DNA of 51,907 nucleotides, taken from contig JARGPB010000012.1 of assembly GCA_029212905.1 (NCBI GenBank), positions 51,053 to 102,959 on the forward strand, written 5' to 3'. Position 1 is the stretch's first letter. Each line of letters opens with the position of its first letter. Shown one piece after another: positions 1-6,605 of the stretch. The stretch is from Thalassovita sp. (GTDB lineage: Bacteria; Pseudomonadota; Alphaproteobacteria; Rhodobacterales; Rhodobacteraceae). The position numbers and the translations under genes were made by a program. The notes below the pieces were generated by a model, which worked only from the letters and a program-made list of their open reading frames with translations, had not been told where the DNA came from and made no database searches.

Positions 1-95
1 CTTTTTTTACGATTTCTTTCTTCTTTTCCTTCCCACCCCCCCAACATTCCCTCACCCCCCCCCCCCCACACCCCCCCCCCCCCCCCCCCCCCCCC
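1..95. other. C-homopolymer low-complexity contig end, probable artefact
   Basis: The first ~30 bases are T/C-rich and positions ~33-95 are almost unbroken C runs with a few A or T interruptions. Nothing like this occurs elsewhere in the window. Coding sequence resumes directly after it at 113. This is what a failed sequencing read or assembly end looks like, so no biological feature should be read from it, and the true sequence downstream of the CusF-like gene is unknown. Confidence 0.75.
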
Positions 96-112
96 GGCCC
101 CGCGACCTGTAG

Positions 113-400
113 TTACTGCACCAGCTCTGTAATAGTCAGCTTGCCATTCACACGGTCGGCAACGAAGTTGATCTGTGCGCCTTCACTCAGCCCTTCCAGC
201 ATCGCGGGATCGGCGAGAACGAAGACCATTTTCATTGCTGGCATGTCGAGGTTTTCCAGCGGGCCATGGTCGACAGTAATCTTGTTCCACTTGGCATCGA
301 TCTTGGTCACCGTGCCCGAGGACATGGCACTATCGCTAGCAGCAATTGCAGTTCCAGCGGTCATCAGAAGGGCAGCGGCGAGCGTCAAAAATTTGGTCAT
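113..400 (-). CDS. CusF-like periplasmic copper-binding protein
   Basis: A 95-residue exported protein with a Sec signal peptide ending near AIA-A (residues ~1-21). The mature part carries the CusF-type pattern: TKIDAKWNKITVDHGP followed by MPAMKM, which supplies the His and two Met copper ligands of the small beta-barrel CusF family. Family members bind Cu(I)/Ag(I) in the periplasm and hand it to efflux systems or oxidases. It is the last gene of the copper operon, 23 bases after the cupredoxin gene, and its 3' flank is the low-quality contig end. No CusA/B pump is in the window, so its partner here may be the multicopper oxidase or the TolC-like protein. Confidence 0.85.
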   Translation of the reverse strand: MTKFLTLAAALLMTAGTAIAASDSAMSSGTVTKIDAKWNKITVDHGPLENLDMPAMKMVFVLADPAMLEGLSEGAQINFVADRVNGKLTITELVQ

Positions 401-423
401 GATTGGTTTCCTTTGATTTGAGA

Positions 424-900
424 TCAGTTGACAGTAAGGGCGCCGTGCATGCCGCCTTCATAGTGGCCGGGCAGCAGGCAGGCGAATTCGAAGTTGCCGG
501 CCTTGTTGAAAGTCCAAAGGATCTCCGCCTCTTCACCTGGTTCAAGGCGCACAGCGTTAGGGTCGTCATGTTCCATCTCAGGGAACTTGGCCATCAGCTC
601 TTTGTGTTCAGCGTTTTGTGCCATCGAATCCATCACGAACTCGTGGGTTTCCTCACCCATGTTCGTGATGCGCAGGCGCACGGTTTCACCCTCAGAAAAA
701 GTCATTTCCGAGGAGGGTTCGAAGACGAACGGTGCGTCCTTGTCGTAGTCCTCACGCATTATCACATCGATGGTTCGCGTGGGTTCATGGCCATGCATCG
801 CAGGCATGCCGATGGCCATTTGACCGTTGCCGTGCCCGGCGTCCGCAATTGCGAGGGCGGGAATCAGGGCCAGCCCCAATGTCAAAAGTGCAGTTTTCAT
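424..900 (-). CDS. Cupredoxin-domain copper protein (plastocyanin-like)
   Basis: A 158-residue exported protein with a signal peptide in the first ~19 residues (ending ALAIADA). A Met/His-rich segment follows (GHGNGQMAIGMPAMHGHE), then a cupredoxin fold. Type 1 copper ligands are visible as a His in EETHEFVMDS and a Cys/His/Met set in FACLLPGHYEGGMHG near the C-terminus. Such proteins carry copper or electrons in the periplasm. The ATG at 900 was chosen because it begins the signal peptide; the in-frame upstream extension lacks signal character and runs into the multicopper oxidase gene. It lies 26 bases after that gene and is probably cotranscribed with it. Confidence 0.85.
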   Translation of the reverse strand: MKTALLTLGLALIPALAIADAGHGNGQMAIGMPAMHGHEPTRTIDVIMREDYDKDAPFVFEPSSEMTFSEGETVRLRITNMGEETHEFVMDSMAQNAEHKELMAKFPEMEHDDPNAVRLEPGEEAEILWTFNKAGNFEFACLLPGHYEGGMHGALTVN

Positions 901-926
901 GAGCGTGTTTCTCCTGTGCTCTGGCA

Positions 927-2294
927 TCAGCCCTGCCGCACGCCGCCGCGCGGCGTGATCACGGTTTTCGGACTGGTGTTGTATGCATGTTCGGGCAGCT
1001 CGCCCGTCCATTCGTAGGCCTGTGTTCCGGGCGGGTTGTCGTACCAGCCAGGATCGCTGTAATCGTCGCGGTCGATGCCCTCGCGAACCTTCACCACGCT
1101 AAACATGCCACCCATTTCCAATGGGCCATGCGGCCCCCATCCGGTCATCATCGGCACGGTGTTCTCGGGGATCTCCATCGACATCTCGCCCATATCCGCC
1201 ATACCCGCCGTGCCCATCGGCATGTAGCCAGGCTGCTGGCGGCGGATCATTTGGGTCAGGCGGGACTTGTCGGCGCCAATAAATGTAGGGATGTTGTGGC
1301 CCATAGCATTCATGGTGTGGTGCGACTTGTGGCAGTGGATCGCCCAGTCACCTTCGTGAATCGCGTCGAACTCGTAGGCGCGCATGGCGCCTACAGGAAT
1401 GTCGATCGAGACCTCGGGCCAACGGGCACTTTCCGGCACCCAGCCTCCGTCAGTACAGGTGACCTGAAAGTCATAGCCATGCATGTGAATTGGGTGGTTG
1501 GTCATCGTCAGGTTGCCACAACGCACACGGACGCGGTCCCCCTTGTTGACCACCAGAGGATCGATGTCCGGGAAGATCCGGCTGTTCCAGGTCCACATGT
1601 TGAAATTGGTCATCTCGGCCACGCGCGGGATGTAGGTCCCCGGGTCGATGTCATAGGCCGCAAGGAGGAACGCGAAATCCCGGTCCACCGGCATGAACGC
1701 CGTGTCGCGCGGATGCACGATGAAGAGCCCCATCATGCCCATGGCCATCTGTACCATCTCGTCCGCATGCGGGTGGTACATGAAGGTGCCGGACTTGATG
1801 AGGTCGAACTCGTAGACGAAGGTCTTACCCGGCGGGATGCCGGGATGCGACAAACCACCAACTCCATCCATTCCCGATGGCAGGATCAGTCCGTGCCAAT
1901 GCACGCTGGTATGTTCCGGAAGACGGTTGGTTACGTAAATACGCACCCGCTCGCCTTCGACCGCTTCGATTGTGGGTCCGGTGGATTGGCCATTGTAGCC
2001 CCAGAGCCGCGCAATCATCCCGTCCGCCATAATCCTTTCAACAGGCTCTGCAACGAGGTGGAACTCCTTTACATCTCCGTTCATGCGATACGGCAAAGAC
2101 CATCCGTTCAGTGTTACAACGGGGTTGTAGTCGAACCGATCCGAAGGCCTTGGGGGAACTTGTGTATAGGGGCTGTCGGTAAAGGCGGCCTCGGGCAGAT
2201 CGCGAAAGCGTGTTTGCGCGGCCCCGGCGTTCGCCAGCACAGCTCCAGCGCTCGCGGTCAATCCCGCGCCCAGTAATTGACGACGGTTCATCAT
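927..2294 (-). CDS. Multicopper oxidase, Tat-exported
   Basis: A 455-residue protein starting with a Tat-type leader (MNRRQLLGAG, then a hydrophobic stretch). All four copper-binding segments are readable: HWHG, YHPHADE, HPIHMHGYDF and the C-terminal HCHKSHHTMNAMGH. The C-terminal third is Met-rich (MPMGTAGMADMGEMSMEI), as in copper-tolerance oxidases that convert Cu(I) to Cu(II) in the periplasm. The length fits a compact CopA/CueO-like enzyme. Its ATG overlaps the stop of the TolC-family gene (ATGA), so the two are translationally coupled. The operon context of TolC, cupredoxin and CusF supports copper detoxification rather than laccase catabolism. Confidence 0.9.
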   Translation of the reverse strand: MMNRRQLLGAGLTASAGAVLANAGAAQTRFRDLPEAAFTDSPYTQVPPRPSDRFDYNPVVTLNGWSLPYRMNGDVKEFHLVAEPVERIMADGMIARLWGYNGQSTGPTIEAVEGERVRIYVTNRLPEHTSVHWHGLILPSGMDGVGGLSHPGIPPGKTFVYEFDLIKSGTFMYHPHADEMVQMAMGMMGLFIVHPRDTAFMPVDRDFAFLLAAYDIDPGTYIPRVAEMTNFNMWTWNSRIFPDIDPLVVNKGDRVRVRCGNLTMTNHPIHMHGYDFQVTCTDGGWVPESARWPEVSIDIPVGAMRAYEFDAIHEGDWAIHCHKSHHTMNAMGHNIPTFIGADKSRLTQMIRRQQPGYMPMGTAGMADMGEMSMEIPENTVPMMTGWGPHGPLEMGGMFSVVKVREGIDRDDYSDPGWYDNPPGTQAYEWTGELPEHAYNTSPKTVITPRGGVRQG

Positions 2295-3691
2295 TCTTCG
2301 CTACCTCCGGTCAGAGTAATTGCCCCGCCCCAAATCGCCGCGGTCGCGTCTGTTTCGGCAAGCCAGTAGTCACGTTTCGCTTCTGCGGCAGAGAGGCGCG
2401 AAGCGAGCCCCTCCTGGGCATCAGCGATCAATTCAAAGGTCGAGGTCAGCATGCCGTTGTAGGACAGCAGCGCTTCGTCATCGATCTGGCGTCGCAGAGG
2501 CAAAACAGAGTCGCGCCAATGCCGCGCGATGCTATGGCGACCGGTGATGGCCCTATAGGCCATGCGTGCGTCCGAACGCGCATCGACGGCCTGCTGGGCC
2601 AGCCTGTTCGCTGCCTGCAGATAGGCCATGCGGCCACGCTTCGACACCAGCGGACCGGTGTCGTAGAGCGGGATCTCGAAATCTAGAGCAAGCGCTGGAT
2701 TGGCCTCGGTTTCTCCGGCTGCACGTTCCAGGTCGAAACCAGCCACCAACTGGACGTCCGAGACCATACGGGTTTGCCCGGTCAGACGGTAGTCCAGCGC
2801 GAGCGCCTCGAGTTCCAGCTTTCCAGATGCCAGGTCTACGCGGTTTGCCAGTGCCAGCTGTTCGATATTTCCTGCAACGCGCGGGCCACCAGGCAAGGCG
2901 GGCAGCGAGTCCGGCACGAATACAGTGGTGTCGCTACCCCAAAGCCCCATCAGCCGAAGCAGTTTTTCTTTGGCCAATTGCGCCTCCAATTGGGCGGCTG
3001 CACGTTCGGCGGCAAGCTCAGCAGTAAAGGCATGCTCTCTTGCTTGATCGGCCTTGCTCATCGCGCCGGTACGGCCCAGTTGCACAGCAAGTTCGGACGC
3101 TGCCTCGGCAGTGCCCTGAGTTTGAGCGATCAGTGCAGCGGCTTCGAAAGCGCCAACCGCCTCAATCCAGGCCCGGCGGGTTTCAACGGCCAAGTCTATC
3201 GTGTCGGCGAGCGCAGCAAGTTCGGATTGTCTGAAGCGAATCTCCGCAAGTTGGGTCCGCGGTGCGGATGTTGCCACGTCGAGCAGGGAGTTGATTAATG
3301 TTGCCTCAAGTGTGCGAGTGACATCGCCAGCCAACCCGGAGATTGACACACCGATCGAGGGCACCGGCCCCATAGCCACTTCCCATAAGTCAGTTGAGGA
3401 CAGACCTAGCTCAGCGAAGCTGGCTTGAAGTGCGGGACTGTTTATCAGGGCAACCTGCACTGCGGTGTCGGCGCTGACGGTCTTACCATGCACCATGGCG
3501 TGAACCCTCTTGCGCGTTTCCTCAAGGTCCGCGGCAGACAGGTTCCAGATCGGTGTGGCCCCTAGAGCCTGGCGTGCACCCGTCTCGACACTGCCAAAGC
3601 CCGCGCGATCTGGTTTTGCGCGCTCAAGAACGGCAGGACTGGCGCAGGCGGACACCAGCAACATGGACCCCATGAGAAGAGGCAGTTTCAT
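2291..3691 (-). CDS. TolC-family outer-membrane efflux lipoprotein
   Basis: A 466-residue protein with a lipoprotein signal (LLVSAC at residues ~11-16), followed by the long amphipathic, Ala/Gln/Glu-rich helices typical of outer-membrane efflux proteins, roughly residues 75-250 and 280-440. Such proteins form the outer-membrane channel of tripartite exporters. No inner-membrane RND pump or adaptor gene is present in the window, so either a chromosomal pump is used or the protein has a pump-free role with the oxidase. It overlaps both neighbours by ATGA, which places it in one operon with the small lipoprotein upstream and the multicopper oxidase downstream. Confidence 0.85.
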   Translation of the reverse strand: MKLPLLMGSMLLVSACASPAVLERAKPDRAGFGSVETGARQALGATPIWNLSAADLEETRKRVHAMVHGKTVSADTAVQVALINSPALQASFAELGLSSTDLWEVAMGPVPSIGVSISGLAGDVTRTLEATLINSLLDVATSAPRTQLAEIRFRQSELAALADTIDLAVETRRAWIEAVGAFEAAALIAQTQGTAEAASELAVQLGRTGAMSKADQAREHAFTAELAAERAAAQLEAQLAKEKLLRLMGLWGSDTTVFVPDSLPALPGGPRVAGNIEQLALANRVDLASGKLELEALALDYRLTGQTRMVSDVQLVAGFDLERAAGETEANPALALDFEIPLYDTGPLVSKRGRMAYLQAANRLAQQAVDARSDARMAYRAITGRHSIARHWRDSVLPLRRQIDDEALLSYNGMLTSTFELIADAQEGLASRLSAAEAKRDYWLAETDATAAIWGGAITLTGGSEE

Positions 3692-3903
3692 TCGCCACCC
3701 TCCCGTTGTTCATCATTCAGCGTCCGCCATTCGGCCGGTTCTCCGACCGAGTAGCCCGCGTAAGCAACAACAGGCCCGGGTTGCGCAGACGCGACCACAG
3801 GCGATGTAACCGCCGCCGTAAGCGCTGGCACGGTTTCAAGTTCAGGAAGCGCCGAGCAGGCGGCCCCGAACAGCGGCAAGGATGCCGCAAGCAGAATTTT
3901 CAC
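3688..3903 (-). CDS. Small predicted lipoprotein at head of copper operon
   Basis: A 71-residue protein with a lipobox (LFGAACSAL, Cys at residue 16) and a short mature region rich in Ala, Val and Pro that contains VVAYAGYSVGEPAEWRTLN. I do not recognise a named domain. It overlaps the TolC-family gene by ATGA, so it is coupled to the copper operon and may be a small outer-membrane partner of the efflux or oxidase proteins. That role is inferred from position only. Confidence 0.7.
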   Translation of the reverse strand: MKILLAASLPLFGAACSALPELETVPALTAAVTSPVVASAQPGPVVAYAGYSVGEPAEWRTLNDEQREGGE

Positions 3904-3963
3904 TTAGATTTCCTCGAAATGTCAGATGCAGATGGTCGCAGTCAAACTGCGGCTACAGGTGCA

Positions 3964-4308
3964 TCAGGCGCGAGGAGGGCGCCGCAAACCTTCGGGTGTG
4001 GCCGAACGGACTAGGGACGCAATATCCCAGGACCGGAGGGAAACATTAGCGGACTGCTTTGTGCAACTTTCGGCACCTACGAAGTCTCCGACCACGCAGA
4101 TATGTGACGCACAGTGGTCTGCTCCATGGTCGATATCTGCAGCCGGAATGTCCGTTTCATGATGGTGGCGCTCGTTTGAAGACTCCTGGGCGAGTTGTTC
4201 AACAGAGCACGAAACCATGGCTGATGCATTGGACGGCATCAGGGTCACTGCCACCAATATGGAGGCAATCTGGAGTATCCCAAAAAAGGCCCGAATCCTG
4301 TACATCAT
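3964..4308 (-). CDS. His-rich exported hypothetical protein
   Basis: A 114-residue protein with a signal peptide (hydrophobic residues ~7-24, ending ASA), then a short mature region with a His cluster (NERHHHETDIPAADIDHGAD) and several Cys. The His/Cys content next to copper genes suggests metal binding, but no family was recognised. The start was set at the first of two adjacent ATG codons (4308), which begins the signal peptide. The 60-base gap to the lipoprotein gene leaves it open whether the two share a transcript. The upstream region 4309-4554 holds no gene. Confidence 0.6.
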   Translation of the reverse strand: MMYRIRAFFGILQIASILVAVTLMPSNASAMVSCSVEQLAQESSNERHHHETDIPAADIDHGADHCASHICVVGDFVGAESCTKQSANVSLRSWDIASLVRSATPEGLRRPPRA

Positions 4309-4554
4309 TTTTGAAGCTGTATTGCTGAAACAAAATGTCGGCAAGTCACCAAAACGTGTGGGCCAATTTTTCATACATTCTTCGTAGAAGTCTGAACAAA
4401 CTGCTGAAATCCTAATCGATCAATGAATGTGCGAGCGCGGATGTCGCAAGCGGTGACGACATGATCGCCCGCTTGAAAAACATCATTGCGTTAGAGACTG
4501 ACGGAGCGTTGGTCTAACGGTTGATTTCTACTGGCGGCACAAACCCGTAGTCGC

Positions 4555-4809
4555 TTACTCGAGAGCATTCAGGAACCTGGCGTAGTCATCACTGACCTCC
4601 CTCGCCTCAACAAAGGCGCGAGCGCGCTCGGCGTCGAGACAACGAAAGTAGTCCTGCACATCGGCAATGTAGGTCTCGAAATCGCTTCTGATCAGATCGG
4701 CGTAGGCACGCATGTCGTCTTGCGACTGAGGCAAGAACGGTCGTTCGGGAGGTACGCAATCTGCTGCCGCGGCTATCGGCATGCTTCCAAGCAGGAACGC
4801 GAACAGCAA
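4555..4809 (-). CDS. Small exported hypothetical protein
   Basis: The annotated 84 residues begin at a TTG (MLFAFLLGSMPIAAAADC); the first ~16 are a signal-peptide core with cleavage near AAA-D. The mature part is a helical acidic/aromatic stretch (DDMRAYADLIRSDFETYIAD) with two Cys. The TTG has no Shine-Dalgarno. An AAAGGAG lies upstream with a 7-base gap to an in-frame CTG at 4839, which would add LRLFIARNAP and give a proper basic n-region. The true start may therefore be that CTG. It is divergent from the transfer operon, and the function is unknown. Confidence 0.6.
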   Translation of the reverse strand: MLFAFLLGSMPIAAAADCVPPERPFLPQSQDDMRAYADLIRSDFETYIADVQDYFRCLDAERARAFVEAREVSDDYARFLNALE

Positions 4810-5027
4810 CGGTGCGTTGCGCGCAATAAACAGCCGCAGGGCAAAACTCCTTTGCCGCCTTTAAGATTATCATTCTGTCGGCTATCACCGTTATCGGAGC
4901 AAGGCGAACTTCGTCAACACGTTATTATTGTCTTGCTATCATTAATGTTGTTTTGTATCGCTCACGGTGTTGCGACCCCGTGGGCCTGATACTGCACCCA
5001 GGCAGAACAAGGACCCAAGGGAAGGCC

Positions 5028-5354
5028 ATGATTGAAGAAGCCCCGAATGTGGTTACAGAAGACGGACTGCGCGGCTTGCTCGCCGAGGGCTACCTCATTG
5101 AGGTGGTCTGCAAGGAGAGAGCAGAGAAGCGCCATAACAGCTGGTACGGCTCGTGGGTCATCCGCGCCGTCGCCACTGATGAGCGTGACGATAAGATGCT
5201 CGTCACCAGCCGAAGCGTCCTCAAGCTCCGCGACTTCAAAACCATCGTTGGCCTTGTCAGTTTCCTGGCCGACATGGGCTGTACGACCGCTAGCATCCCA
5301 CTTGAAGAAGGTGGCCGCGAGCGCCACGCCGCGCCTCCGGTCAAAGGCAGCTGA
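5028..5354 (+). CDS. Hypothetical protein heading the type IV secretion operon
   Basis: A 108-residue soluble protein with no signal peptide or membrane segment. It looks like a small alpha/beta domain (SWYGSWVIRAVATDERDDK, then a helical stretch). I do not recognise the family. It is the first plus-strand gene and its 3' end overlaps the transglycosylase gene by 44 bases, so it is translated from the transfer transcript. That position would suit a regulator or assembly factor, but nothing in the sequence shows it. The ATG at 5028 was preferred because an AGGGAAGG Shine-Dalgarno precedes it. Confidence 0.65.
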   Translation: MIEEAPNVVTEDGLRGLLAEGYLIEVVCKERAEKRHNSWYGSWVIRAVATDERDDKMLVTSRSVLKLRDFKTIVGLVSFLADMGCTTASIPLEEGGRERHAAPPVKGS

Positions 5355-5994
5355 CCGCGCGACTGCGCTCGTCGTTGCTTTGGGTACAGGCGTTTGTTCC
5401 GCGCCCCCGGCCCTGGCCGACGGTTTCATCTTTTCGGTTGGCCCAGACGGCCAATTGATTTCCTCTTCTCAAGAGGCAAACGGGCGCCTTTTTCTCTTCG
5501 CAGAACCTCGCGTTCCTGACGCAACGAGCGAGACAGCGATCCCGGCTCGATCCGCCGCCCGCGCCACCCCAGAAATCCTCCATGCGATCGAGACCACGGC
5601 TCTGCGGTATGCCGGGCATGGTGCGCTGCGTCGCGCAGGGCTTTCAGTCACTGATTGGGCGCTCCTTTACCGGGCCAATATCGAAGTCGAGAGCGCATAC
5701 AATCCGGCTGCACGTAGCCCTGTCGGTGCCATAGGCCTTGGCCAGCTTATGCCGGATACCGCCCGCGACCTCGGCGTGGACCCACATGACATTGCGCAGA
5801 ACCTCGACGGATCAGCCCGCTACTTGCTGATGATGCTCGACCAGTTCGGTGAGGGTTCTCTGGCCCTTGCCGCGTACAACGCTGGCCCTGAGGCGGTCAC
5901 ACGCCACGGCGGCATCCCCCCTTTTCGAGAAACCCAAGGGCATGTGGCCCGTGTGACTGCCGTGTTTGAGCGGCTCAGAGGAGATCTTTCATGA
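5311..5994 (+). CDS. virB1: VirB1-like lytic transglycosylase
   Basis: A 227-residue periplasmic enzyme that would open peptidoglycan locally for assembly of the secretion channel. The SLT domain is clear: the catalytic Glu region NIEVESAYNP, then GAIGLGQLMPDTARDLGV, and LALAAYNAGPEAV near the C-terminus. The GTG at 5311 was chosen because it gives a signal peptide (Arg-containing n-region, hydrophobic core, PALA-D cleavage). The longer open frame upstream is only the shadow of the previous gene. The start overlaps that gene by 44 bases and the stop overlaps virB2 by ATGA. Confidence 0.88.
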   Translation: MAASATPRLRSKAADRATALVVALGTGVCSAPPALADGFIFSVGPDGQLISSSQEANGRLFLFAEPRVPDATSETAIPARSAARATPEILHAIETTALRYAGHGALRRAGLSVTDWALLYRANIEVESAYNPAARSPVGAIGLGQLMPDTARDLGVDPHDIAQNLDGSARYLLMMLDQFGEGSLALAAYNAGPEAVTRHGGIPPFRETQGHVARVTAVFERLRGDLS

Positions 5995-6305
5995 CATCGA
6001 GGAAACGTCAAAGCGTGCTCCGCACGCGGGCGATCGTCGCGCTCGGCGCGACGGCCCTTATCGTGCTGGCGGGTCCAGCGCTTGCGCAAAGCATCGACCT
6101 CTCGCCGGTACAGACCCTGCTTCAAGGCATTGTCGATGCGATCACCGGTCCCTTGGGCATCGTGATTGGCACGCTCGCACTGATCGGTGTGTTTCTTTCC
6201 TGGCTCTTTGGCATCCTCGACTTTCGTCAGGCGCTTTGGGTCGTGGTTGCAATCGCGGGCATCGCCGCAGCACCCACCATCGTCGCCGCCATCTGGACCA
6301 CCTGA
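5991..6305 (+). CDS. virB2: VirB2/TrbC-family major pilin
   Basis: A 104-residue protein with a long signal peptide (basic start, cleavage near ALAQ at ~33) and two hydrophobic helices in the mature part (around residues 50-72 and 78-100) separated by a short FGILDFRQ loop. This is the standard layout of VirB2/TrbC pilin precursors, which are processed and polymerised into the conjugative pilus. It overlaps virB1 by ATGA and lies 21 bases before virB3. Confidence 0.9.
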   Translation: MTSRKRQSVLRTRAIVALGATALIVLAGPALAQSIDLSPVQTLLQGIVDAITGPLGIVIGTLALIGVFLSWLFGILDFRQALWVVVAIAGIAAAPTIVAAIWTT

Positions 6306-6326
6306 GCAATCCCGGAGTTCTTGGCC

Positions 6327-6605
6327 ATGGCTGACCAGTCCCGCGTGTTCATCGGCCTTCTCAGGCCACCCAAGCTGATGGGCTTGCCGATCATGTACGC
6401 CATGGTCTGGCTCTTCGGCTCGACGCTTCTGTTCCTCTGGGTGCAGAGCTGGGTGGTGGCTGTTTTCGCGGGGCTGGCCTGGCCGGCGCTCTGGAAGGCC
6501 GCGGACTGGGATCCGAACTTCCTCGATGTCCTGGTGATCACCCTGCAGGAAACCCCGCCCACGACGAACCGCAAGCTGCATGGAGGCGACAGCTATGCCC
6601 CGTGA
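6327..6605 (+). CDS. virB3: VirB3-like inner-membrane protein
   Basis: A 92-residue protein with the VirB3 opening (FIGLLRPPKLMGLP) and a hydrophobic segment at ~18-50. VirB3 binds VirB4 and is needed for pilus assembly. ATG 6327 was chosen over TTG 6321 because the CGGAG ribosome site then sits 9 bases away. The C-terminus overlaps the start of virB4, matching the usual virB3-virB4 coupling. Confidence 0.88.
   Translation: MADQSRVFIGLLRPPKLMGLPIMYAMVWLFGSTLLFLWVQSWVVAVFAGLAWPALWKAADWDPNFLDVLVITLQETPPTTNRKLHGGDSYAP

Noticed and set aside
987..2276. 429-codon plus-strand frame over the multicopper oxidase
   Set aside because: Antisense to a gene with all copper-binding motifs intact; composition is that of a shadow.
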